Positions 35,053 to 43,596 of a stretch of DNA of 64,000 nt are shown piece after piece (within the stretch, counting starts at the first letter, position 1; each line of letters starts with the position of its first letter). The position numbers and the translations under genes are program-made. Source of the DNA: Bacillota bacterium (GTDB lineage: Bacteria; Bacillota; Clostridia; Lachnospirales; Lachnospiraceae); assembly GCA_023402845.1 (NCBI GenBank), contig JAEYFP010000026.1:12745-76744 (forward strand), given 5' to 3'. A model generated the notes under the pieces. That model had not been told where the DNA came from, did not search any database, and was given only the letters and a program-made list of their open reading frames with translations.

Positions 35053-36028
35053 CCTCAGGCTCCATATCTTCATTCAGCATAATGCAGCTGTCAAACCGTA
35101 AAAATGTCACATTTTCGCGATAATCCTCATTATAGGAAAGCGCTTCGCCGCGCAGCAGCCTGTAAAGATTTTTGCACGAATCGGCGCCGGCCTTGATTGA
35201 CATGGGTGCACCGCCGCCAAAGCGCGGATTGATTTCAATGTAAGAAATTCCTTTTTCTGTCTTTTTACACTGCACCGTGATATGTCCGACCGGCTTCAGC
35301 ACCTTCATCAGCCTTGTGACATCCGCAATGATTTCCCGGTCCTTTACAATCCTGCCCTTTGATATCTCCCCGCTCCGGGTCGCAATCCGAACGCGCGGCA
35401 CAACCGAAATAATATTCGAATTAAAATCCAGAAACACGTCAACGGTATATTCTTCACCCGCGATATATTCCTGCACAATCGGCTTCCTGATGAGCTTTCT
35501 GTAGGTATTTAATTCCTCGCGATTATTGACCTTAAAGGCATCGATGCTGGAACTGCCGTCAATCGGCTTCATAAACAGCGGAAACGGAAGATCCTCCGAT
35601 GCAAGCTCCTCCACCTCAAACAGCCGCGGCATCAAAAATCCGTTTTCCTCCATAAATTTCTGCGTCACAAGCTTGTTCCGGCAAATTTTAATGATTTCCA
35701 TATCGGAAATGAGCAGTCTGGAACCCGTCTGTTTTTCAATCCGGTCCTTTTGCTCGGAAAGGAGCAGCAGCTCCGTATCAATCGTCGGCACAATCAGCGT
35801 CACCTGTTCCTTAATACAAATATCGATGATCGCCTCCACATAATCGCCAGATTTGATACGCGGGAGCATAATCCCCCTGTCGGCAAAATAGAGCGCGGGC
35901 GCTGTTCTGCTGCAGTCCACAGCCAGCACATTTCCCTCAATCCCAAGCTCCTTTGCGGCCGAGCGGAAGCAGTTGACAAGCTCCACTCTTCGTCCTGCGC
36001 TTAAGATCAATACATTTATAGGCTCCAT
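35030..36028 (-). CDS. ATP-grasp ligase, CarB-like (copy A)
   Basis: A 332-residue ATP-grasp protein, paralogous to the one at 32566: INVLILSAGRRVELVNCF, then TAPALYFADRGIMLPRI at the same positions. The ATP loop includes PLFMKPIDGSSSIDAFKV, and the metal site ISYIEINPRFGGGAPMS. It directly follows the PglC-type sugar transferase; GGAGG is six bases before the ATG. The missing acetyltransferase expected after PglF/PglE makes acylation of the 4-amino group by this ligase an attractive idea, but nothing in the sequence proves it. Confidence 0.82.
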   Translation of the reverse strand: MEPINVLILSAGRRVELVNCFRSAAKELGIEGNVLAVDCSRTAPALYFADRGIMLPRIKSGDYVEAIIDICIKEQVTLIVPTIDTELLLLSEQKDRIEKQTGSRLLISDMEIIKICRNKLVTQKFMEENGFLMPRLFEVEELASEDLPFPLFMKPIDGSSSIDAFKVNNREELNTYRKLIRKPIVQEYIAGEEYTVDVFLDFNSNIISVVPRVRIATRSGEISKGRIVKDREIIADVTRLMKVLKPVGHITVQCKKTEKGISYIEINPRFGGGAPMSIKAGADSCKNLYRLLRGEALSYNEDYRENVTFLRFDSCIMLNEDMEPEDEESSSV

Positions 36029-36044
36029 GTTCTTCCTCCTGTTT

Positions 36045-36653
36045 CTATTCCCTTCCGGTGAAATACTCCATTGTCGCGCCTGATTCGGGTCCGATCCCTT
36101 CCCTTTTCACCACATTCTCCACCGTCTTAAATAAAATTTTTACATCCAGTAAAAAGGAAAGCTTCTCTGTATATTCTACATCATATTCGAATTTCTGCGC
36201 CCAGCTGATCGCATTTCTGCCGTTCACCTGCGCAAGGCCCGTCAAACCCGGCCTTACATCATGACGGTGCTTCTGCCTCTCATTATAAAGCGGCAGATAC
36301 TGCACAAGCAGAGGACGCGGTCCTACAAGAGACATGTCGCCCTTTAAAATGCTGAGCAGCTCGGGAAGCTCGTCCAGACTCGTCGACCGGAGCCGTTTTC
36401 CGAATCTTGTCAAACGCACCTCATCGGGAAGCAGCTCTCCCTTTTCGTCCCGCGCCTCCGTCATCGAACGAAATTTGTACATTTTAAAAATTTTTCCGTC
36501 CTTCCCCGGCCTGTCCTGATGGAAAAGCACCGGACTTCCGAGCTTGACGCGCACTAGCAGCGCCAACACAAGATAAACCGGCGACAGCACAAGCAGCGCC
36601 GCAAGAGAAAGCACAATATCCAGTAAACGTTTCACGCAATTTTTATAAATCAT
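36045..36653 (-). CDS. pglC: Short PglC-type phosphoglycosyl transferase
   Basis: A 202-residue monotopic sugar-1-phosphate transferase without extra N-terminal helices, the minimal form known from PglC. It has the re-entrant helix region VKRLLDIVLSLAALLVLSPV, then KMYKFRSMTEA, the catalytic aspartate-glutamate in TSLDELPELL, GDMSLVGPRPLL and RPGLTGLAQVNGRN. PglC moves diNAc-bacillosamine phosphate to undecaprenyl phosphate. It starts within the stop of the PglE-like aminotransferase (ATGA), so the UDP-4-amino sugar pathway most likely feeds this enzyme. Confidence 0.9.
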   Translation of the reverse strand: MIYKNCVKRLLDIVLSLAALLVLSPVYLVLALLVRVKLGSPVLFHQDRPGKDGKIFKMYKFRSMTEARDEKGELLPDEVRLTRFGKRLRSTSLDELPELLSILKGDMSLVGPRPLLVQYLPLYNERQKHRHDVRPGLTGLAQVNGRNAISWAQKFEYDVEYTEKLSFLLDVKILFKTVENVVKREGIGPESGATMEYFTGRE

Positions 36654-37780
36654 TTTCCGAATAGTCCTCTGATAATTGAAATAATACGCTCCATATCTTC
36701 TTCTGTGTTCTTCACGTCTGAGGGCAGGCAGACACCGCTTTCAAATATACGCTCCCCAACGCTCTTTCCTTCGCACACCTGCACGAATCCTTCTCCCGCA
36801 AATACAGGCTGGAGATGCATCGGCTTCCAAATCGGCCGGGATTCGATCTGCTCCTGTTCGAGCGCCACCATGATATCCAGCGGTTTTACCGGACTGTTCT
36901 CGTCAAGCGTCATGCAGGATAGCCAGAAATTAGGCTCCGTGTCCGGAAGGTACGGATTCATACGAATGTGCGCAATGTCTGCAAACGCTTCCCTATAACG
37001 CAGATAAATTTCTTTTTTCCTCGTCTTATGTGCGTTCAGATATAAAAGCTGTCCGCGGCCGATCCCTGCGACAACGTTGGACATCCGGTAGTTAAAGCCG
37101 ATTTCCTTATGCTCATAATGACGTTCCGGCTCTCTCGCCTGTGTCGCAAGAAAACGAGCCTTTTTTACGACCTCCTCATCTTGGCTCACAAGCATGCCTC
37201 CCCCGGATGTCGTGATAATTTTATTTCCGTTAAAAGAAAAAATGCCGATATCGCCGAACAAGCCCGTCTGTCTGCCGTGTACGGAGGCGCCCAGAGATTC
37301 TGCGGCATCCTCAATCAACGGCACGCCATGCTTTTTACAGATAGCGGCAATTTCCTCAAGCTTTGCGGGTGTGCCGTAAAGATTGGCCGCGATAACGGCC
37401 TTTGCACGCGGATAAAGAGAAAATGCTTTTTCCAGTGCGTCCGGATCCATATTCCATGAATCCTCCTCACTGTCGATAAATACCGGCTTTGCGCCGATAT
37501 ACGTTATCGGATTGACCGTGGCCGCAAACGTAAGCGAGGAGCCGAAAACAATATCATCCCGCTGAATGCCCGCGATAATCAATGCCAAATGAATCGCACC
37601 TGTTCCGGCGCTGAGTGCCGCCGCATAGCCTTCGCCCAAATAAGCCGCAAATTCCTTTTCGAATTCGTTGACATTCGGTCCGAGGGGCGCTACCCAGTTT
37701 GTGTCAAACGCCTCCTGAATGTATTTTAGTTCCTGCCCATGCATCGTCGGACAGGACAAAAAAATCCTTTTCTTTTCCAT
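36650..37780 (-). CDS. pglE: UDP-4-keto-6-deoxy-GlcNAc aminotransferase (PglE-like, DegT family)
   Basis: A 376-residue PLP aminotransferase beginning RIFLSCPTMHGQELKYIQEA and NWVAPLGPNVNEFE, the usual start of PglE-type enzymes. ALSAGTGAIHLALI binds phosphate, EDAAESLGAS the ring, and the lysine is in FSFNGNKIITTSGGG. It would put an amino group on C4 of the product of the membrane dehydratase just upstream. The ATG at 37780 is two bases after the previous stop; its ribosome site is weak, so translation may be coupled. A second aminotransferase at 10533 serves a different sugar. Confidence 0.88.
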   Translation of the reverse strand: MEKKRIFLSCPTMHGQELKYIQEAFDTNWVAPLGPNVNEFEKEFAAYLGEGYAAALSAGTGAIHLALIIAGIQRDDIVFGSSLTFAATVNPITYIGAKPVFIDSEEDSWNMDPDALEKAFSLYPRAKAVIAANLYGTPAKLEEIAAICKKHGVPLIEDAAESLGASVHGRQTGLFGDIGIFSFNGNKIITTSGGGMLVSQDEEVVKKARFLATQAREPERHYEHKEIGFNYRMSNVVAGIGRGQLLYLNAHKTRKKEIYLRYREAFADIAHIRMNPYLPDTEPNFWLSCMTLDENSPVKPLDIMVALEQEQIESRPIWKPMHLQPVFAGEGFVQVCEGKSVGERIFESGVCLPSDVKNTEEDMERIISIIRGLFGK

Positions 37781-37782
37781 GA

Positions 37783-39660
37783 TTATTCGCCGTCTTTCTT
37801 TAATTGATACGTGGGCACAAGCTTTCTCACCCATTCCTTAATTGCTTCTCTGTCCGCTTCTTCCTTGGAATCCACCTTCATCTCCTCTAACTGGGCGAAA
37901 AACTCTGTTTCGTCAAATTCAATCGGCTTACCGATATGAATCAGGCGGTTTGCGGTTTCCTGCATCCCTTCCTCCTCCATCAGCATTTCCTCATATAACT
38001 TTTCTCCCGGTCGCAGTCCGATAAACTGGATCTGTATATCCTCTCCGGGGATATAGCCGGATAAGCGAATCAGGTTTTTTGCAAGATCGAGTATTTTCAC
38101 GGGCTCGCCCATTTCCAACACAAAAATTTCGCCTCCATGAGCATAAGCGCCGGCCTGCAGCACCAAAGACACCGCCTCCGGAATCGTCATGAAATAACGA
38201 ATGATATCGGGATGCGTCACCGTAACCGGTCCGCCCGATGCAATCTGTTTTTTGAAGAGCGGAATGACGCTGCCGTTGCTGCCGAGCACATTGCCGAAGC
38301 GCACCGCGACAAACTCCGTCTCGGAACGGCTGTTATAAGCTTGTACAATCATTTCACAGATCCGCTTGCTCGCCCCCATAATGTTCGTCGGATTTACCGC
38401 CTTGTCGGTCGAAATCATAACAAACCGGTCTGTCTGATACTTCACCGCCGCCTCCGCAACCTTCCAGGTACCGAGCACGTTGTTCTTGATCGCTTCATTC
38501 GGACTGTCCTCCATCAAAGGAACATGCTTGTGCGCCGCCGCGTGATAAACGATATTCGGGTGATAGGTTTCAAATACGGAATTGACGCGGTTTGTATTTC
38601 TGACGGAGCCGATCAGCACCTCTAAATTCAACTCCGGATACTTTTTTTTCAGCTCCTGCTGAATATCATAAGCACTGTTTTCGTAAATATCAAAAATAAT
38701 CAGCTGCTTTGGCCCATAGCTTGCGATCTGTCTGCAAAGCTCGCTTCCAATCGAACCGCCGCCGCCCGTGACAAGGATAATCTTGTCCCGCACATAGCCC
38801 ATGATCGAATCAAGATCCACCTCAATCTGCTCCCTTCCGAGCAGATCGATGACATCCACCTTCCTGAGCTGGCTGACATTGACCTCGCCGTTCACCAGCT
38901 GGTAAATGCCGGGCAGTGTCTTTAATTCACACTTTGTCTGTTTGCAGATTTCAAGAATTTCCTTTACAACCGCCTTCTGCGCGGAAGGCATCGCGATAAT
39001 AATCTCATCGATGTGATATTTCGCAACGCAGTCTAAAATATCATTCCTGTCACCGACGACCTTAACTCCATGTATATAGTTCCCAATTTTTGATTTATCA
39101 TCATCAATGACGCAAAGCGCATTTTTCTGAATATAGCTCGAGGACTTCATTTCCCGGATCAGCGAATTTCCCGCATCTCCCGCACCGATTACCATGACGT
39201 TGATGCTTTTGGCCGTATCGGTCCGCTTTTCCACAAACGTGCGGAATGCACGGTAAAAGAAACGGCTCAGCACAACGAAAAAGAGCAGAAAACCTCCGAA
39301 AAACACATAGGAACTCCGCGGATAGCTCCAATGCAGAAACATATGCACGATCACCATCTGGGAGACTGCGGAACTGACACAGGCAAGCACCATATTTACC
39401 ATCTCCGGTGCGCCGGCATATTCCCAAAGACTCTGGTACATATGAAACAGCCAGAACAACCCGATCGTAATCACAATACTGTACGGAAGGTAATCCCATG
39501 CCGTTTCAATAAACGCCGGATCGGCGATATCTCCATACCGGAAATCAAATCTCGCCACAAGTCCGAGATAGGTCGCTCCCGCAACCGCAAGTATATCCCA
39601 TACAATCAACGCAATTCTTCTGACGAAAAGCTGTCTATTTTTAATGAATCTCATTTTCAT
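37783..39660 (-). CDS. pglF: Membrane-bound UDP-GlcNAc 4,6-dehydratase (PglF/CapD type)
   Basis: A 625-residue protein. Four N-terminal helices (residues 12-140) lead into a CoA-binding-like Rossmann domain (NVMVIGAGDAGNSLIREM) and a C-terminal extended SDR (ILVTGGGGSIGSELCRQIAS, YHAAAHKHVPLMEDSPNEA, ISTDKAVNPTNIMGASKR). This is the PglF/WbpM/CapD layout. It makes UDP-4-keto-6-deoxy-GlcNAc, feeding PglE and PglC encoded next. The ATG at 39660 follows GGGGA by seven bases and overlaps the polymerase gene by about 20. Confidence 0.91.
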   Translation of the reverse strand: MKMRFIKNRQLFVRRIALIVWDILAVAGATYLGLVARFDFRYGDIADPAFIETAWDYLPYSIVITIGLFWLFHMYQSLWEYAGAPEMVNMVLACVSSAVSQMVIVHMFLHWSYPRSSYVFFGGFLLFFVVLSRFFYRAFRTFVEKRTDTAKSINVMVIGAGDAGNSLIREMKSSSYIQKNALCVIDDDKSKIGNYIHGVKVVGDRNDILDCVAKYHIDEIIIAMPSAQKAVVKEILEICKQTKCELKTLPGIYQLVNGEVNVSQLRKVDVIDLLGREQIEVDLDSIMGYVRDKIILVTGGGGSIGSELCRQIASYGPKQLIIFDIYENSAYDIQQELKKKYPELNLEVLIGSVRNTNRVNSVFETYHPNIVYHAAAHKHVPLMEDSPNEAIKNNVLGTWKVAEAAVKYQTDRFVMISTDKAVNPTNIMGASKRICEMIVQAYNSRSETEFVAVRFGNVLGSNGSVIPLFKKQIASGGPVTVTHPDIIRYFMTIPEAVSLVLQAGAYAHGGEIFVLEMGEPVKILDLAKNLIRLSGYIPGEDIQIQFIGLRPGEKLYEEMLMEEEGMQETANRLIHIGKPIEFDETEFFAQLEEMKVDSKEEADREAIKEWVRKLVPTYQLKKDGE

Positions 39661-40903
39661 TCTTATTCCCCGCTGACCGATATTCGATCGTTTCATTATA
39701 ACAGATATCACATACCACTTCAAGTTTTGTCCTCCGGTTGTTGATGACTGCAAACAAAAACAGGAAGAGAAGGGAAAACGGCGGCACGATTACGTAATTT
39801 TCCAGAAAGGAGGTCAGCAGCATCGTCATCATCCCCGCCATTGCACATTTCGCAACGGAATCCGCAGCCGCAATTTTCCGAATTCCCAGCAGACGATACA
39901 GCAAAAAACAGCAGGCCGCAATAAATACCGCAAGCCCGTGGATCACCAAAAGGTCCAGCAGACCGTTATGCACCTCAAGCATGCCGTCCATCCACTCGAC
40001 CTGAATGACATAAGAAGAACCGATTCCCGTCAGCGGCTGTTTTAAATAGGCACCCCAAAGCTCCGACCAGATTTCTTCTCTGCCGGACAAAATATCCTTG
40101 TAGAAAATCTGAATCTGAAATTGCTCCCGCAGCACACCAAGCCACACATACAATCCCGTGAAGGCGATCGAGCCAATTGTTGCCCCCGCACACAGTACAT
40201 AATAAAGCGGTTTAAAATTCCATGCTTTTTTCGGAATCAACAGCAGAATCGCGAGCACAAGCAGACCGACAAGCGCACACCTGGAACGGTACCAGGCAAT
40301 GATCTTATATGCGAGCACAAAAAGCAGCACCTGAGCAATCCATAAATATTTCTGATATTTCCACGGCTTTTTGGTTTTCAGATAGTCCTTCCCATATTCC
40401 ATCAGGAGCATCGTAAACAAAAAACCCGTAATCAGTACAAGTCCGCCGAAATTTGTGTTATAGCCTTTAAAATACCCTTTTACATCCACGGTCCAGTAAA
40501 AGAAAAAGAATCCGATAAAACCGGCACAAATCAACAGCAGCCTGTCAGAAAACACAACCTTGTTCGCCAAATATAAAATCAGAAGAAAATCGGCCGCAAT
40601 TAAAATGGCGCCCTTGTCGGAGTCGATCAGAAACAGATGCACAAGCGCCAGCAAGTCCGCACCGGCCATTAAATAAAACGCCGGATCCCGCAGGGCATCC
40701 TTGATGTTCACATAGCATAAAAATGCAATGCCGAGTGCAGCGGAAGCCACAAGCGTCCCATATGGTGCCGTTGCCTCGTACCACGAATAAAAATTCCATC
40801 CGGCAGTGATCAGCACGAATACACCTGCTGCCAATGCAATATTTCCGATCTGTTTGCGCTTTTCACTGATCCCGTTTTCTGTCTGAGCTTCCTGTTCTTT
40901 CAT
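39641..40903 (-). CDS. wzy: Wzy/O-antigen ligase-like membrane protein (copy 2)
   Basis: A 420-residue protein with about eleven helices. The outer loop includes FYKDILSGREEIWSELWGAY and LKQPLTGIGSSYVIQVEW, then VHNGLLDLLVIHGLAVF. The SGRxxIWxExW and PLTGIG blocks recur in the protein at 42373, so they are paralogs. Such proteins polymerise repeat units or ligate chains outside the membrane. A flippase gene separates the two copies. GGAGGAG precedes the ATG. Confidence 0.8.
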   Translation of the reverse strand: MKEQEAQTENGISEKRKQIGNIALAAGVFVLITAGWNFYSWYEATAPYGTLVASAALGIAFLCYVNIKDALRDPAFYLMAGADLLALVHLFLIDSDKGAILIAADFLLILYLANKVVFSDRLLLICAGFIGFFFFYWTVDVKGYFKGYNTNFGGLVLITGFLFTMLLMEYGKDYLKTKKPWKYQKYLWIAQVLLFVLAYKIIAWYRSRCALVGLLVLAILLLIPKKAWNFKPLYYVLCAGATIGSIAFTGLYVWLGVLREQFQIQIFYKDILSGREEIWSELWGAYLKQPLTGIGSSYVIQVEWMDGMLEVHNGLLDLLVIHGLAVFIAACCFLLYRLLGIRKIAAADSVAKCAMAGMMTMLLTSFLENYVIVPPFSLLFLFLFAVINNRRTKLEVVCDICYNETIEYRSAGNKNENEIH

Positions 40904-40967
40904 ATTATGGTACTCCTCCGCATGTTACTGTTACTTATGTTGCTGAGATAAACTCCGTTCTATCTGT

Positions 40968-42386
40968 CTATATCTGCGGTTCCTCACTCTTTTTAAGTAA
41001 GGACAGCACTTTATTGATTATATCTGTAACTTCTTTTCTATATAAAATAATCAGCAGCAAGGTAATCAGTCCGCTGATGGCATAAACAGGGCCCATGGAA
41101 CGGATCATCACAACCGACTGCAGCACAAGCAGCAGGTAGGACAGGTAGTCCCTGACCAACTTGGTCCTGATTGTCACATATTTTCTTACAATGAGAAGTG
41201 CCATAAAATACATCGTAAAATAGGAAACCGCTGTCGCCGCCGCAGAGCCCATCGCTCCCAAATACGGAACAAGAAGAAAATTCAGTACAATATTCAGCAG
41301 CGCACCCGCTCCCGTCGCAAAACCCATTGACCGGCTGTCCTTATGGGCGAGACAGATCGAGCCGAGAAATCCTGTCAGCGCACCGAAAATAACGGAAATC
41401 AGCAGCGGCGGCACATATTGCCAGGCTTCGTAGAAGTCCTTCTTGAACAGCAGCCATGCGAGAAGCCGGACACCCAAAATGAGCGCCGAGCACCCAATTA
41501 CCATAAAGGTATGATACGCCTGATACATCGTCGAGAAAAACTCATTGCTGTTTTTATCCGCATAGCTTTTTGTCGCGGACATCTGCCATGCCTGCGCAAA
41601 AATACGCTGAAACACCATCAGAATTGCCGGAATTTTGTAGGCAACCCCATAGAGCCCGTTGACGGCCGTCCCGCAGAGTGCCGCCAGAATATAGCGGTCC
41701 GCCGCGTTATTAATCCAGCTTCCCGTAGAATAAAGCAGCAGCGGTTTTCCGTAAGAGAGCATTTCCTTCTCAAGAGCCCGGTCCTTATGAAAGCTTCCTC
41801 TCGTATGCCGTCTCCCAAGCAGCAGCATCAGACAAACCGCCGCCGTATAGGCGAGCATCTGGGAAAACAGATAGCCGTTTAAGCCGATCTTTAACACAAG
41901 CAGGAAAAACAGATTGGAAAGCAGCATAATCAGGGTGGAAAGCACACTTCCCGCAACGACGATCGTGACAAACTCGCACCCCTGAAAATATAATATCAAA
42001 AATTCATAAAAAGCATCCGTAATAAAAAGCAGCACGAACAAAAACAGGTACCATTTCATCTGCCCGGATACAAAAAAAGCTGAAATGAACGCCGCCAGCG
42101 CAACAAAAACTCCGCCAGCCGCCGTATATTTCAGTCCGATTCTAAGAATACTTCCCCTTTTTTCTTCTCTTTCGATTCCATATCGCAATGCCGCTTCGCC
42201 CATATTTACCGTAAGCGCCGGCACGAGCAGAAGAATTGTCACCTGAAAAATATCCGCTACACCATACTCCTGTGTCGTCAGCACATTCGTATAAAAGGGT
42301 ACCAGTAAAAAAACCAGTATTTTTGATACAAAATTACTGATAGAAAACAAAGCGATATGATTGGCTAAATATTTATACTTTCCCAT
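40968..42386 (-). CDS. wzx: Wzx-type flippase (copy 3)
   Basis: A 472-residue protein with about 14 helices. NHIALFSISNFVSKILVFLL and PFYTNVLTTQEYGVADIF give the characteristic start. YGKPLLLYSTGSWINNAADR and YILAALCGTAVNGLYGVAYK are the mid-protein blocks. The ATG at 42386 overlaps the previous gene; a TTG at 42398 is the alternative start. It lies between two related polymerase genes, suggesting one flippase serving two polymerases or a duplicated unit. Confidence 0.88.
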   Translation of the reverse strand: MGKYKYLANHIALFSISNFVSKILVFLLVPFYTNVLTTQEYGVADIFQVTILLLVPALTVNMGEAALRYGIEREEKRGSILRIGLKYTAAGGVFVALAAFISAFFVSGQMKWYLFLFVLLFITDAFYEFLILYFQGCEFVTIVVAGSVLSTLIMLLSNLFFLLVLKIGLNGYLFSQMLAYTAAVCLMLLLGRRHTRGSFHKDRALEKEMLSYGKPLLLYSTGSWINNAADRYILAALCGTAVNGLYGVAYKIPAILMVFQRIFAQAWQMSATKSYADKNSNEFFSTMYQAYHTFMVIGCSALILGVRLLAWLLFKKDFYEAWQYVPPLLISVIFGALTGFLGSICLAHKDSRSMGFATGAGALLNIVLNFLLVPYLGAMGSAAATAVSYFTMYFMALLIVRKYVTIRTKLVRDYLSYLLLVLQSVVMIRSMGPVYAISGLITLLLIILYRKEVTDIINKVLSLLKKSEEPQI

Positions 42387-43596
42387 TCGTCTTTTCAACC
42401 TTTTTTATGCCGGCGGGATGATTAATGACCGCCAATAAGAAAATCAAATTCAGCGCATAATCCGCCCAAATTAAATCCACATCGAAATAGGACTCAAAAA
42501 ATACCGCGATGACGGCGCTGAGCGCACACAGCGCCAGTCTGTTCCCGCAAACAAGTGCGCTAAAAGCGCGCAGCCTCTTATAAACAAAGTAAAGAACACC
42601 CGCAAACACGACAACCCCATGGACGACGAGAATATTATACATTGCGTTATGCACATTGAACTCCCAAAAGGATTCAAGTGTCACATTCGTCCCAATGCCC
42701 GTAAGCGGCTTCTTTATAAACAAAGTCCAGAATTCATACCAGATTCTGTTGCGTCCGGAAAATACCGGCTTATAGAAAAAAGGAATCTGAAAGTTCACGC
42801 CGGTCGTACCAAGCAGCACATACCCACAGACAAACACAAGGGATCCGAGCGTCGCAAGCAGACATAACAAGCCAAACAGCTTTTTATTGCCCCACCATTT
42901 TTTCGGTGCGATAAAATAAAAGAAGATAAATGCCGCGAGCATAATAAACGCCCCTCTGGCACGGTGCCACAGCACAAGCTGGGCGCCCCTGAGCAATAAA
43001 ATCACCATGAACAGCCCTACCGCTTCGTGCTTTTCATAAAGCTGCTGTAAAAACACAAACGCACACAGCAGCGTAAACACCGTAAACGTCGCAGCCGTAT
43101 TTGTATTGTAGGCGTAGGATTCAAAATCGCCGAACAGTTTCGGATATGCGATGATCAGCCAATAGAGCAGTAAAAGCAGGTACAGACCGGACAGGACCGT
43201 AATCTGCCGCTTTGTTAACAGCAGCTTATCGGACAAATACCAGATCAATACGAAATTGGACGCCACAAAAAAAGCGCCCTTACCTGAGTTTACAATCAGC
43301 AGATTGATCCCGGTAAGTAAAATAATTCCCGCAAGGAGAAGCGTCTCCCCGTCCCTATTTTTTAGCTTCCCGATCACATCCACATTATTCAAAAATAAAA
43401 GAACACACATACAAAACACAAATACACCTACATAGGCATCCGTCGCTCCGTAGAACTTTGGTATCATAAATGTAAGTGTATAGCCTGTAAACAGTAACAG
43501 AAGGACAATCCAATTTATGATTTCCTGTCTTTTTGTTTGTGTTTCTATCGCAGCTGTGCCAGCTTTTTCTGAAGCTGGCAAGTTCTTGCTTCCCAT
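42373..43596 (-). CDS. wzy: Wzy/O-antigen ligase-like membrane protein (copy 3)
   Basis: A 407-residue polytopic protein. The loop FFYKPVFSGRNRIWYEFWTL and FIKKPLTGIGTNVTLESFWE, with FNVHNAMYNILVVHGVVVFA, aligns with the 39641 protein. AAGGAG lies eight bases before the ATG at 43596, so the 52-base overlap with the upstream transferase gene looks genuine, even though the first 25 residues are not membrane-like. Polymerase or ligase function is inferred from family and locus. Confidence 0.8.
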   Translation of the reverse strand: MGSKNLPASEKAGTAAIETQTKRQEIINWIVLLLLFTGYTLTFMIPKFYGATDAYVGVFVFCMCVLLFLNNVDVIGKLKNRDGETLLLAGIILLTGINLLIVNSGKGAFFVASNFVLIWYLSDKLLLTKRQITVLSGLYLLLLLYWLIIAYPKLFGDFESYAYNTNTAATFTVFTLLCAFVFLQQLYEKHEAVGLFMVILLLRGAQLVLWHRARGAFIMLAAFIFFYFIAPKKWWGNKKLFGLLCLLATLGSLVFVCGYVLLGTTGVNFQIPFFYKPVFSGRNRIWYEFWTLFIKKPLTGIGTNVTLESFWEFNVHNAMYNILVVHGVVVFAGVLYFVYKRLRAFSALVCGNRLALCALSAVIAVFFESYFDVDLIWADYALNLIFLLAVINHPAGIKKVEKTNGKV

